Assembly (NCBI RefSeq): GCF_014200595.1
Contig: NZ_JACHCG010000002.1
Span: 496,001 to 560,000, forward strand
Reading direction: 5' to 3'
DNA from: Pedobacter cryoconitis
Lineage (GTDB): Bacteria; Bacteroidota; Bacteroidia; Sphingobacteriales; Sphingobacteriaceae
Length of the DNA: 64,000 bases
Part shown: positions 1 to 7,693 of the stretch, piece after piece
Numbering within the stretch: position 1 is the first letter of the stretch
Layout of the letters: the number at the start of each line of letters is the position of its first letter
Position numbers and translations under genes: made by a program
The notes under the pieces: model-generated
What the model was told of the DNA's origin: nothing
The model's database searches: none
The model's input: only the letters and a program-made list of their open reading frames with translations

Positions 1-687
1 ATAAAGCGCTGTCTTTTTTGTTAAATGATTCAGGTAACGTGCTTTCAGTGCATAGGCAAAACGTTTCCATTTACTCACGTCACCCTGATAGAGGATATCT
101 CCGTTTTTGGAATTCAGCGCAGCAGTTTTATTGGTGCCATCAAAAGCAACGATTGCTTCGTCCAGTAAGGTCTGAATCCGTTGATAAGCAGTTTGCTGAT
201 CATCAAATGAAGGAACAAGATTGATCCCCGAAACCCCATTGTAAAAATCATTCACCACAATTGAACCATATTGATCTGTCAGCATGCCGAGATTTAAGGC
301 CAGTAATGTTTTACCTGCGCCTGTGAAATGCGGGTTCCCCTCAGTCTCCCCCAAATTGATGAGATCGACACAGTTTGGCATCGTATACACATACGCATTT
401 TGCCAGAAAAAATAGGAAGCCGTATAACGCCACTGCTCTGCATTTCTGTTGGTGCCGGTATTTAATTGTGTGGTTCCATATTGTACTAACCCGGCAATTT
501 CCCTGGAACCACGCCACATTGAAGCGCCATTGGTAGTGGTAATTGCACCGACCAAACGGTTTGCAGCAGAGACAGCAGTTGGATTGTTCGGATCGGTATT
601 TACATCCAGATACTTTTTACAGGAGGTCGCCATTGTTAAAGCAGCAAGGCTTAAAATAGAAATAACTTTTATATGTAATGCTTTCAT
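1..687 (-). CDS. SusD/RagB-like outer-membrane lipoprotein, 3' end outside window
   Basis: This is the N-terminal 229 codons of a SusD-like nutrient-binding lipoprotein; the gene runs off the left edge. The protein starts MKALHIKVISILSLAALT and has a lipobox-like stretch ending in Cys at about residue 23 (ATSC), followed by KKYLDVNTDPNNPT, which is typical of the SusD-like group that pairs with SusC transporters. Later text (AYVYTMPNCVDLINLGE, LDEAIVAFDGTNK) fits the TPR-like helical body. It follows the SusC gene by only 12 bases on the same strand, so the two are almost certainly cotranscribed and form one outer-membrane uptake complex. The substrate cannot be told, because no enzyme genes flank the pair inside the window. 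Confidence 0.9.
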   Translation of the reverse strand, partial: MKALHIKVISILSLAALTMATSCKKYLDVNTDPNNPTAVSAANRLVGAITTTNGASMWRGSREIAGLVQYGTTQLNTGTNRNAEQWRYTASYFFWQNAYVYTMPNCVDLINLGETEGNPHFTGAGKTLLALNLGMLTDQYGSIVVNDFYNGVSGINLVPSFDDQQTAYQRIQTLLDEAIVAFDGTNKTAALNSKNGDILYQGDVSKWKRFAYALKARYLNHLTKKTALY

Positions 688-698
688 GATTGATAATA

Positions 699-3600
699 TT
701 AAAATGATAATCTCAAACCCAAATCAAATCCCCTTGTTGCCGGGATACCCAGATTGTCAAATCCAAAAGAACCTGAACCATTCACTCCGGCTCCGCTGCC
801 TGAAACTTCGGGATCTACACCAGAATAGTTAGTGATCAGGATCAGGTTACGGCCAGTTAATGAAACCTGTAAATTGGATAACCCAATTCCCTTAATCCTT
901 GCTTTTGGGAAACTATAACTTACTGTAGCATAGCGCAGGCGATACCAACTGCCATCCTCCACAAAATCATATCCTTGTTTAGCATATAATGTTTGATAAT
1001 AATTCTGATCAAGATTGATACTTTTTGTATTCACTAACCCTGTAGACTCTATGATTCCATCAAAAACCCTGGTTGTTCTGTCCAGCGTTTTTTTGCTGGT
1101 GCCTGAATAAACCATGGCATTCTCTGTATTATTGAAAATATCGCCACCCCGTCTGATATCGATCATAAAGGATAAAGACAAATTTTTGTAAGTGAAAGTA
1201 TTCGTAATTCCAGCTGTGAAATCTGGATTTCTATCACCAATTATGCTCAGCGCAGGTGCTACCTGTGGAGCTCCGTTATTATCTAACAGCAATTTTCCGT
1301 CACTATTGGTTTTCCATGTCGTTCCATTGATACCGAATAAAGAGCCATTCAGAAATGCAGCTGCCTGTGCCACGTTTGTGCCACCGGCAGCTACCCATGC
1401 ATCTGATAATTCTATTCTGTCTAATTCTCCAGGTAATGATTTTACTGTCGATTTATTCTTTGCAAAGTTGAGATCTACAGACCATTTGAAATTTTGACTA
1501 ACAACAGGCTGGATATTTAATATCGCTTCTACACCTCTGCTATTGATAGAACCACCATTCAGGTAAGCCAGGAAAGCACCAGATGAAGGCGTTGTCCGTG
1601 TACCAAGAATCTGATTATCCGAAGTAGAATTATAATAAGTTACATCCAACCCTATGCGGCTTTTGAAAAACCGGATATCTCCTCCAAGCTCAAAAGAATT
1701 GGTGAATTCAGGCTGAAGCAGCGGATTTCCATAATAACCACCTGAATTTATAATGAAGCCCCTTGGATTAATCGTAGAACTATTAGTTGTTGTACCTAAT
1801 GTGGTTGCCAGTACATACGGAGGTGCATCCTTACCAACCCTTGCCCACGACGCTCTGAACTTTCCGAATGAAAATATCCGGTCATCAGACTTAAGTCCCA
1901 TTTCCTTTAACACTTCAGAGAATAGGATAGAAGTACTTATCGCAGGATAAAAGAACGAACGCGCATCTTTCCTGACCGTAGATGACCAATCATTACGGCC
2001 ACGGAAATTCAGGTAAACCAAATTTTTATAATCCAGATTTAAATCTGCAAAAACACCCATTATTCTCCTCCTGGTAATGTTATTGATACTTGTCCTGGTG
2101 TTTGGTAAAGTATTGTTCAGTGAAGTGAATGTCGGATCAATGAAACCCAGACCCGTTGTGGTTACCTCCTCATACGCAGTCGATTCAAGATTATGACCAA
2201 GCGTAAGGCTGGTGTTAAAATCGTCCCAAAAAGTCTTCTTTCCAGTAATTAACAAAGTAGACGTAGTGATCTGATTGGTAGAAGCTACTTCAGAAATAGC
2301 TCCTTTTTCTTCACCGACAACGGTTGTACCAGCACCTCTGATACTCTTAAACTTCTCATTATAGAAATCCGTTCCCAAACGATAAGTTACATTCAAAAAA
2401 GAAAACGGATCATATACTATGTTCCCATTGGCAATTATCCTGTTTACTTTATCGGTAATTGGTTTATAATTCCGGCTCCAGTACGGATTATCTATACCAG
2501 TAAGTGTCCGCTGACTGCCATCCGGATTTAGATAAACACTCATATTATCACTTGTTGGCCACAGCGCAGCACCCATTACACCGCTACCACTGCCCTGCAA
2601 AACATATTTACGGTCAGACTCTACATAATTCAGCGTTCCGCCAACCTTAAGTTTATCCGTAATTTTGCTATCTCCGCTTAACCTGAATGACTTGCGTTTG
2701 TAACTGGTATTTTCTACAATTCCCTGCTGGTCCAATAAACCAGCCGAAGCAAAAAAAGTAGTCTTTTCATTGCCACCACTTGCTGAAACATCATGTGTTT
2801 GCGAGAACCCTGTTTTAAAGAAATCACTAAGATTAGTGTAAACCGGGTCTCCTGCACTAAGAAGCGAACCCCATGAACCAGTAGCTACAGCATTAGAAAC
2901 GCCCTGTTCTCCCTGTTTATAAGTAGATTGAAGTTCTGGCAGTTTATTGACCCGGTCAAAAGAGAAATTATTTGAATAAGTGAGCTTGCCGGCTCCGGAA
3001 ACTCCCTTTTTTGTAGTAATTACAATCGCACCCGAAGCTGCCCGTAATCCATATAGTCCGGCAGCAGCAGGCCCTTTTAATACCGTAATACTCTCTATAT
3101 CTTCCGGATTGATGTCAATTGCCCTGTTAGAGGCTGGTGCCGCACTTGCAACCAATCCGCCTTGTGAAACAGGCGTACTATTGTCAACAGGGATACCGTC
3201 TACAACAAAAAGTGGCTGGTTATTTCCACTTAACGAAGACCCGCCGCGAATATTAATACTCGCAGAAGAGCCCGGAGCACCGCTCGAATTATTGATTTGC
3301 ACACCAGCAACTTTTCCCTGGAGTGCGTTTACAATATTAGGCTGATTAGATTCTACGATCTCCTTTGCCTTTACATTTTGTGTCGCATAACCCAGTCCGC
3401 GTACCTGTTGCTTCACTCCAAAAGCAGTTACAGCAACTTCATTCAAACCTTTTGAATCTTGTTTCAGACTAATGTTGATTGTGGTTGCCGTTCCAACAAT
3501 TTGCTCCTGGTTCATCGAACCAATAAAAGAAAACACGATTATTTGCCCCTGTCTGGCTTTGATCGTATAATTTCCTTCCGTGTCAGACATCACGCCCAAA

Positions 3601-3749
3601 GCTGTTCCTTTAATTTTTACTGTGACTCCAGGGAGTGGTAATCCATCTTCTGCCGAAGTTACTTTTCCGGATACTATTTTTTCCTGTCCCGTAACCCGCA
3701 GGGAAAAGAATAAAACAGCCATCAGAAATAAGAGTATAATTCTTTTCAT
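699..3749 (-). CDS. SusC/RagA-type TonB-linked outer-membrane transporter
   Basis: A 1016-residue TonB-dependent transporter of the SusC family, which imports oligomers through the outer membrane together with SusD. The start MKRIILLFLM is chosen because it opens a signal peptide; the reading frame stays open 68 codons upstream, but that part is not signal-like. After the signal peptide comes a carboxypeptidase-regulatory-like domain (VSGKVTSAEDGLPLPGVTV, about residues 27-100), then the plug with the SusC signatures INIRGG, FVVDGIPVD and SITVLKGPAAAGLYG, then a long beta-barrel ending in LGLRLSF with the terminal aromatic residue. It precedes the SusD-like gene. No anti-sigma or ECF sigma gene is visible beside it, so its regulation is unclear. 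Confidence 0.96.
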   Translation of the reverse strand: MKRIILLFLMAVLFFSLRVTGQEKIVSGKVTSAEDGLPLPGVTVKIKGTALGVMSDTEGNYTIKARQGQIIVFSFIGSMNQEQIVGTATTINISLKQDSKGLNEVAVTAFGVKQQVRGLGYATQNVKAKEIVESNQPNIVNALQGKVAGVQINNSSGAPGSSASINIRGGSSLSGNNQPLFVVDGIPVDNSTPVSQGGLVASAAPASNRAIDINPEDIESITVLKGPAAAGLYGLRAASGAIVITTKKGVSGAGKLTYSNNFSFDRVNKLPELQSTYKQGEQGVSNAVATGSWGSLLSAGDPVYTNLSDFFKTGFSQTHDVSASGGNEKTTFFASAGLLDQQGIVENTSYKRKSFRLSGDSKITDKLKVGGTLNYVESDRKYVLQGSGSGVMGAALWPTSDNMSVYLNPDGSQRTLTGIDNPYWSRNYKPITDKVNRIIANGNIVYDPFSFLNVTYRLGTDFYNEKFKSIRGAGTTVVGEEKGAISEVASTNQITTSTLLITGKKTFWDDFNTSLTLGHNLESTAYEEVTTTGLGFIDPTFTSLNNTLPNTRTSINNITRRRIMGVFADLNLDYKNLVYLNFRGRNDWSSTVRKDARSFFYPAISTSILFSEVLKEMGLKSDDRIFSFGKFRASWARVGKDAPPYVLATTLGTTTNSSTINPRGFIINSGGYYGNPLLQPEFTNSFELGGDIRFFKSRIGLDVTYYNSTSDNQILGTRTTPSSGAFLAYLNGGSINSRGVEAILNIQPVVSQNFKWSVDLNFAKNKSTVKSLPGELDRIELSDAWVAAGGTNVAQAAAFLNGSLFGINGTTWKTNSDGKLLLDNNGAPQVAPALSIIGDRNPDFTAGITNTFTYKNLSLSFMIDIRRGGDIFNNTENAMVYSGTSKKTLDRTTRVFDGIIESTGLVNTKSINLDQNYYQTLYAKQGYDFVEDGSWYRLRYATVSYSFPKARIKGIGLSNLQVSLTGRNLILITNYSGVDPEVSGSGAGVNGSGSFGFDNLGIPATRGFDLGLRLSF

Positions 3750-3935
3750 CTCATAGTGGTTTAAGTTGATTAATAAATTAATGTGTATTTGAAATAAGAT
3801 AATAAATCCTATGAACATACCAAGACCACTTCGTGATTTTATCTGAATATAAACCGGAGAGAAAAATAAAATGCAAGGCCAGGTATGATGCTGGTCAAAT
3901 GGCCGGAAAAGAAAAGGGAAGGAGGGGGGATTTGT

Positions 3936-3966
3936 CAAAAAAAGAACGGACAATAATGTCCGTTCT
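3936..3966 (-). terminator. Intrinsic terminator of the zinc-finger gene
   Basis: A perfect 10-bp stem (AGAACGGACA with TGTCCGTTCT, loop of 4) is followed on the minus strand by seven T residues. It lies just beyond the stop of the UBP-type zinc-finger gene and separates it from the SusC leader. Confidence 0.85.
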
Positions 3967-3974
3967 GCAATTCA

Positions 3975-4247
3975 TTAATATTCTACAAATACCTCGTCCG
4001 GATAACACCATAACCAGCGTTCTCCAGGTTCGGCAGATGAGATTACCGGATGTTTACTTTCGTGATAATGTTTAGTCATGTGCTTTTGTGGGGAATCATC
4101 ACAGCAAAGCGTTTGTCCGCAAGTCTGGCAGGTGCGTAAATGCATCCATTCAGTATGTTGCTTAATACACTCTTCGCAAACATAATCCTTACTTAATTTG
4201 ACGTCTTTGATAGCAGTAATATGGCTGCAAACTTCTTGTTCATTCAT
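3975..4247 (-). CDS. Stand-alone UBP-type zinc-finger protein
   Basis: A 90-residue protein made almost entirely of one UBP-type zinc finger. All expected ligands are in order: CSH near the N-terminus, CEEC, CQTC, then C and a His-rich stretch (KHMTKHYHESKHP), followed by WLWCYPDEVFVEY. In eukaryotes this fold binds the free C-terminal GlyGly of ubiquitin; bacterial stand-alone copies are known but their partner is not. The start MNEQEVC at 4247 is preferred over an upstream in-frame ATG at 4370, because the latter would overlap the neighbouring gene and adds no domain; an AAGGA ribosome-binding sequence precedes 4247. It follows the dioxygenase-like gene on the same strand with a 76-base gap. 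Confidence 0.85.
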   Translation of the reverse strand: MNEQEVCSHITAIKDVKLSKDYVCEECIKQHTEWMHLRTCQTCGQTLCCDDSPQKHMTKHYHESKHPVISSAEPGERWLWCYPDEVFVEY

Positions 4248-4323
4248 TCCTTTGTTGTTTATGTTGTATAAAGTTAAATAATATATCCAATCAGTTTGTT
4301 TGAAACCCCATTCAGACAGACCC

Positions 4324-4947
4324 TTATTTATAATACAATCTGACGCTTTTAAACTGGCGCCCGTTATCATTTGAGAAGTTGGTTCGGCTATGTATAATTC
4401 TGTGGTTATTAAGTACTAAGAAATCCCCTTCATTCAGAAAATACTGCTCTCCAATTTCATTGATAATATCTTCAAGTTTTTTAAGTACATCCTTGGCAAT
4501 GTGTAATAAAGTAGTAGTATTGATACTTTCCCCATTATAGCGCAGCTGATACTCTTCCTCTTTTTTAGTAAGCACTGCCGCTTTTCCCGAGCTGAATTCG
4601 AATATCGGTGTGCTTAAAATGTCTATATCAATTTCAGTCAGCTCAGCCAGGATTTTATCGACATTACATAACACCGCTGGTTTATTATCTAAATGAGCTG
4701 AATTCAGACATAAATGGGCTATAACGTCATGAAAATAGTCATCTTCACTGGATACCTCAAAATATTGCTCTGTGATAGGTGAACCCACTTCATTACAAAT
4801 TGATTTAAAAAGATCGAGTGAATTGGCGGAAGTATTTTTAACAATACATCCAAATTTGTCTTTGTGTAAGTTCTCGGCTACTGATGTAGAAATGACAGAG
4901 ACATAGTCATGTCGCAGCTCCTGATTCTGGAGATCGATGATGTGCAT
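4324..4947 (-). CDS. Short TauD/clavaminate-synthase-like protein, probably lacking a metal-binding His
   Basis: A 207-residue protein whose C-terminal part reads like an Fe(II)/2-oxoglutarate dioxygenase of the clavaminate synthase/VioC type: GDFLVLNNHRIIHSR carries the distal His (H186), and R203 in SVRLYY would bind 2-oxoglutarate. The stretch YFHDVIAHLCL (71-81) matches the region after the family HxE motif, but the residues aligned to that motif read S67-E-D69, so the first His ligand seems replaced by Ser. Members are usually about 330 residues, so the N-terminal third is also missing. It may be a catalytically altered or non-enzymatic relative. A 230-base gap and a terminator separate it from the TetR gene. 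Family assignment is by eye and moderate. Confidence 0.6.
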   Translation of the reverse strand: MHIIDLQNQELRHDYVSVISTSVAENLHKDKFGCIVKNTSANSLDLFKSICNEVGSPITEQYFEVSSEDDYFHDVIAHLCLNSAHLDNKPAVLCNVDKILAELTEIDIDILSTPIFEFSSGKAAVLTKKEEEYQLRYNGESINTTTLLHIAKDVLKKLEDIINEIGEQYFLNEGDFLVLNNHRIIHSRTNFSNDNGRQFKSVRLYYK

Positions 4948-5154
4948 AATTGTAGAATTTAAATGTTTAAAATAGGTAGGTAGTTTTAATCACTACATGC
5001 AAGGTTAAAGACTATTTTTTGATATTCCAAAGGATATTTCACCTATTAGTGAATAATGGAACTTGCTCATACTGATACTTATTCGATGCTAAATCCCTTA
5101 ATTTATTATGCACGAAAATGCGGGTGGCTCAAAAAAGAGCAAACAGGAATTGAG

Positions 5155-5191
5155 TTATTAAAAAATAAAAGGAGAGGCTATTTTTTAGCCT
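5155..5191 (-). terminator. Terminator at the end of the oxoamine synthase-TetR operon
   Basis: A 6-bp stem (AGGCTA with TAGCCT, loop of 5) overlaps the TetR stop codon and is followed on the minus strand by a T-rich tract that includes a run of six Ts. It would end the two-gene operon. Confidence 0.55.
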
Positions 5192-5819
5192 GAGTATAAC
5201 TCCACTCTACAATCTGGCGGAGGCTTTTGATAATTCTATTTTGATCAGGCAGTTCATTGATATCCAGACCACAAAAAGTACTTCCATTCGACTTTGCATG
5301 TAAAATCAAATAATAGATCCCCCCAATTAAAATGGCCTGTATAGCTCTTATATCGACATCAGTTCCTCCAAAATGCGGATCAGTAAGCTTAAAAAGTTCA
5401 TTTCCTAAAACCTCTCTGGCATCAGCTATTTCCCGCATCAATTCATTCTTTTCACTGATTTCCCAAAGAATGACCTTCTGCATTTCTTCTGCATCAAGGA
5501 AAAAGTTAAACTGGTCAACTAAGATCTGGCTGGCAAGCTCCTGGCCGAAGTTGCCTTGATTTGCTTCAATTAATTCCTGTATACCTTCAGAAAAGGCACT
5601 CCAGTAATCCTTTTGCCGTACATAAGTTTCTACAAGCTTATCGACATTTTCAAAATAAAGATAAATCAGTTTCTTATCAGCTTTGGCTTTAGCGGCAATA
5701 TTATTTACCCCCAAACCCTTATACCCTTCGGTTTTTATAATTTCACCAACGGCATTCAGTAATTTCAGTCTGGTTTTTTCTTTATTCCTTATCGGCCCTT
5801 CGGTAATTTTTCTGACCAT
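5178..5819 (-). CDS. TetR/AcrR-family transcriptional regulator
   Basis: A 213-residue regulator with the TetR-type N-terminal helix-turn-helix: TRLKLLNAVGEIIKTEGYKG, then VNNIAAKAKADKKLIYLYFENVDKLVETYV, where the recognition helix and the YFxxxDxL signature are clear. The rest is a helical ligand-binding domain with no recognisable ligand. The start at 5819 is chosen because it lies one base after the TAG stop of the upstream oxoamine synthase gene (TAGCATG); an in-frame ATG at 5846 would overlap that gene by 26 bases and is the alternative. Position downstream of the synthase in the same operon suggests it controls that operon, which is inference. Confidence 0.88.
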   Translation of the reverse strand: MVRKITEGPIRNKEKTRLKLLNAVGEIIKTEGYKGLGVNNIAAKAKADKKLIYLYFENVDKLVETYVRQKDYWSAFSEGIQELIEANQGNFGQELASQILVDQFNFFLDAEEMQKVILWEISEKNELMREIADAREVLGNELFKLTDPHFGGTDVDIRAIQAILIGGIYYLILHAKSNGSTFCGLDINELPDQNRIIKSLRQIVEWSYTQAKK

Positions 5820-5820
5820 G

Positions 5821-7089
5821 CTACACGCTTTGTCCTGCAATATCAAGTTTTTGATTTACAAATTCAAACGCACTCAGGGCTTTATCTAATTGTTCCCTCG
5901 TATGAGTCGCCATTAAACTCATCCTTATCCGGGCATCTTTTTTCGCTACAGCAGGATATAATATTGGATTTGTATAGATACCAGCCTTCAATAATAACTT
6001 GCCAGCATCACCAGTTTTATGAGGATCTCCGATTTTAACAGGGATGATAGCAGACTCAGTAGTACCCGTATCTATCCCTATATCCAGGAGCCCTTTCTTA
6101 AAATAATTGATGTTTTCCCACAACTTTAACTGCCATTGTGGTTCTTCATCAATTAACTCAATCGCTTTAATGACACCCGCTGCTGCCGGTGTGCTGGTGG
6201 CCGAGAAAATCTGTTGCCTGGACTGGAATTTAAGAAAGTTGATCAGGTCGGGATTTGCAATCACATAACCGCCGATATTTCCAAATGTTTTACTGAAGGT
6301 TCCGGAAATAAGATCGACCTCATGAAGCAGGTCAGACTGCTCTAAAGCCCCTCTTCCAGTAGCGCCAAGTACTCCAATTCCATGCGCATCATCCACCATT
6401 ACATAAGCACCATATTGCCTGGCTAATCCAACAATTTCCCGTAAAGGAGCAAGATCACCATCCTGAGAATAAACACCGTCAACGATCACCAGTTTAGTTC
6501 TGTACTGAGCTCTGGCAGCTTTTAAAATTCGTTCCAGAGACTCCATATGGTTATGAAGGAATGTTTTTGTATTCGTTAATATGCAACCCTCATAAACACT
6601 CGAGTGAACAGCCATATCAACTATTGCGAGATCCTCTTTCTGTAGAAGACTCATTAAAGTAGCGCTATTGGCCGTATAGCCTGTCGTATAAATTACCGAT
6701 GAATCTTTGCTCCGCTTGAAGAAACTTGCAATTTTCTCTTCTAAAATCTCATGATAAGAGAAATGCCCGCCAATTAACGGTGATGCCCCCGCACCAGTTC
6801 CGAAATCTATTATTCCCTGTATCGCAGCCGCTTTTACTTTCGGATGCTGTGTAAAACCCAGGTAATCATTGGAAACAAAGCTTACATAATCAAAACCCGC
6901 CTGATGTATTGAAGTTTTTACACGCATTTCCGGCCCGCAGCCTGAGAAATTCTGAAGACGGTAATTCATGTGGCCATTATCCTGCATGTATTGCAGAAAA
7001 TCGCCGAAAACAGCTGCCCTGTCATACATATCATGACCTTCAATGTTCTCGAAATTTTTAAAAGTAGCGGTTGCGAAATCCATTTTCAT
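5821..7089 (-). CDS. Alpha-oxoamine synthase family PLP enzyme (KBL/BioF/SPT-like)
   Basis: A 422-residue fold-type I PLP enzyme of the alpha-oxoamine synthase family, which condenses an amino acid with an acyl-CoA and releases CO2. Visible features are the N-terminal SNDYLGF, the His that stacks on PLP (H162 in AVHSSVYEG), the cofactor-binding DDAHGIG (D234, H236) and the Schiff-base lysine K267 in SGTFSKTFG. The exact member (glycine C-acetyltransferase, 8-amino-7-oxononanoate synthase, serine palmitoyltransferase or an autoinducer or sulfonolipid synthase) cannot be decided from motifs. Sphingobacteriaceae do make sphingolipids, so a palmitoyltransferase-like role is one option, but this sequence departs from the Sphingobacterium enzyme as I remember it. 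It is the first gene of an operon with the TetR regulator. Confidence 0.88.
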   Translation of the reverse strand: MKMDFATATFKNFENIEGHDMYDRAAVFGDFLQYMQDNGHMNYRLQNFSGCGPEMRVKTSIHQAGFDYVSFVSNDYLGFTQHPKVKAAAIQGIIDFGTGAGASPLIGGHFSYHEILEEKIASFFKRSKDSSVIYTTGYTANSATLMSLLQKEDLAIVDMAVHSSVYEGCILTNTKTFLHNHMESLERILKAARAQYRTKLVIVDGVYSQDGDLAPLREIVGLARQYGAYVMVDDAHGIGVLGATGRGALEQSDLLHEVDLISGTFSKTFGNIGGYVIANPDLINFLKFQSRQQIFSATSTPAAAGVIKAIELIDEEPQWQLKLWENINYFKKGLLDIGIDTGTTESAIIPVKIGDPHKTGDAGKLLLKAGIYTNPILYPAVAKKDARIRMSLMATHTREQLDKALSAFEFVNQKLDIAGQSV

Positions 7090-7209
7090 GGCTGTATAAG
7101 ATTGATAAATGAGCGAAAATAATTTAATACAATGCTAATCAACGTAGTTTGAGTTTGCAAATAAATTTCACACTACACCGAATGATGATGATTTGTCTAT
7201 ATTTACGCC

Positions 7210-7584
7210 GTGAAAAGGGCATTTTTATACGTACTATTTCCAATTCTTTTTCTGAATACCTCTTTCTCCGAAGTATTCAAAGTGCCTCATCTTATCTCAC
7301 ATTTTCAGCAGCATCATCAGCAAAACAGCGAAGTTGGAATTATTGATTTCCTGTCTATGCACTATTTTGGTGAAGACTTAAACGATAATGATGACGAAGA
7401 GGATATGAAACTGCCATTTAAAAAGATCAGCAGCCAGGGACATATTTCCCAGGCCATTTCTTTTTCAAAAGTTATTCAATTTAAACCACATTATATCTTT
7501 TTGCCGGATGCTCCGGTTAAACCTGAGCAACACTGGTTGTGTAATCCTGCGCTGGAGAATTTGTTCAGACCTCCCAGAGTATAA
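7210..7584 (+). CDS. Small exported protein heading the metal-efflux operon
   Basis: A 124-residue protein starting with GTG, with an N-terminal hydrophobic segment (FLYVLFPILFLNTSFS) that looks like a signal peptide. The remainder has a His-rich stretch (HLISHFQQHHQQ), an acidic cluster (EDLNDNDDEEDM) and a conserved-looking end (HYIFLPDAPVKP). His and acidic clusters would suit metal binding in the periplasm. I recognise it only as a type of small protein commonly found before CzcA/CusA genes in Sphingobacteriaceae; it has no named domain that I know. The start GTG is accepted because it begins the hydrophobic segment. It sits 110 bases before the RND gene. Confidence 0.75.
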   Translation: MKRAFLYVLFPILFLNTSFSEVFKVPHLISHFQQHHQQNSEVGIIDFLSMHYFGEDLNDNDDEEDMKLPFKKISSQGHISQAISFSKVIQFKPHYIFLPDAPVKPEQHWLCNPALENLFRPPRV

Positions 7585-7605
7585 ATTCTTCTTTTAAAAT
7601 TCCGC

Positions 7606-7659
7606 AGAAGCCCTTTAACTGGCTTCTATTCTAGTGTTATGGAAAAATATTTCCATAAC
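7606..7659 (+). promoter_or_regulatory. Two consecutive hairpins in front of the CzcA-type gene
   Basis: Two perfect inverted repeats lie between the small exported protein and the RND gene: AGAAGCC/GGCTTCT (7606-7627, loop 8) and GTTATGGAAA/TTTCCATAAC (7636-7659, loop 4). Neither is directly followed by a long T run. They could be a weak terminator plus an operator, or a leader structure that sets expression of the pump relative to the small protein. Presence is seen; function is inferred. Confidence 0.5.
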
Positions 7660-7693
7660 TGACGTATTCCTGTTTTTTAAATAATTAGAAATT

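Noticed and set aside
449..832. Plus-strand frame opposite the SusD and SusC genes
   Set aside because: It lies antisense to two well-supported genes, spans their junction and has no recognisable domain.
1021..1056. A TGTAGACTCTATG match resembling the YncE/EamA operator block
   Set aside because: It is inside the SusC coding sequence, lacks the palindrome and flanks, and is most likely chance.
3833..4075. 80-codon plus-strand frame over the SusC leader
   Set aside because: It runs through a clear minus-strand terminator and into the zinc-finger gene, with low-complexity basic composition.
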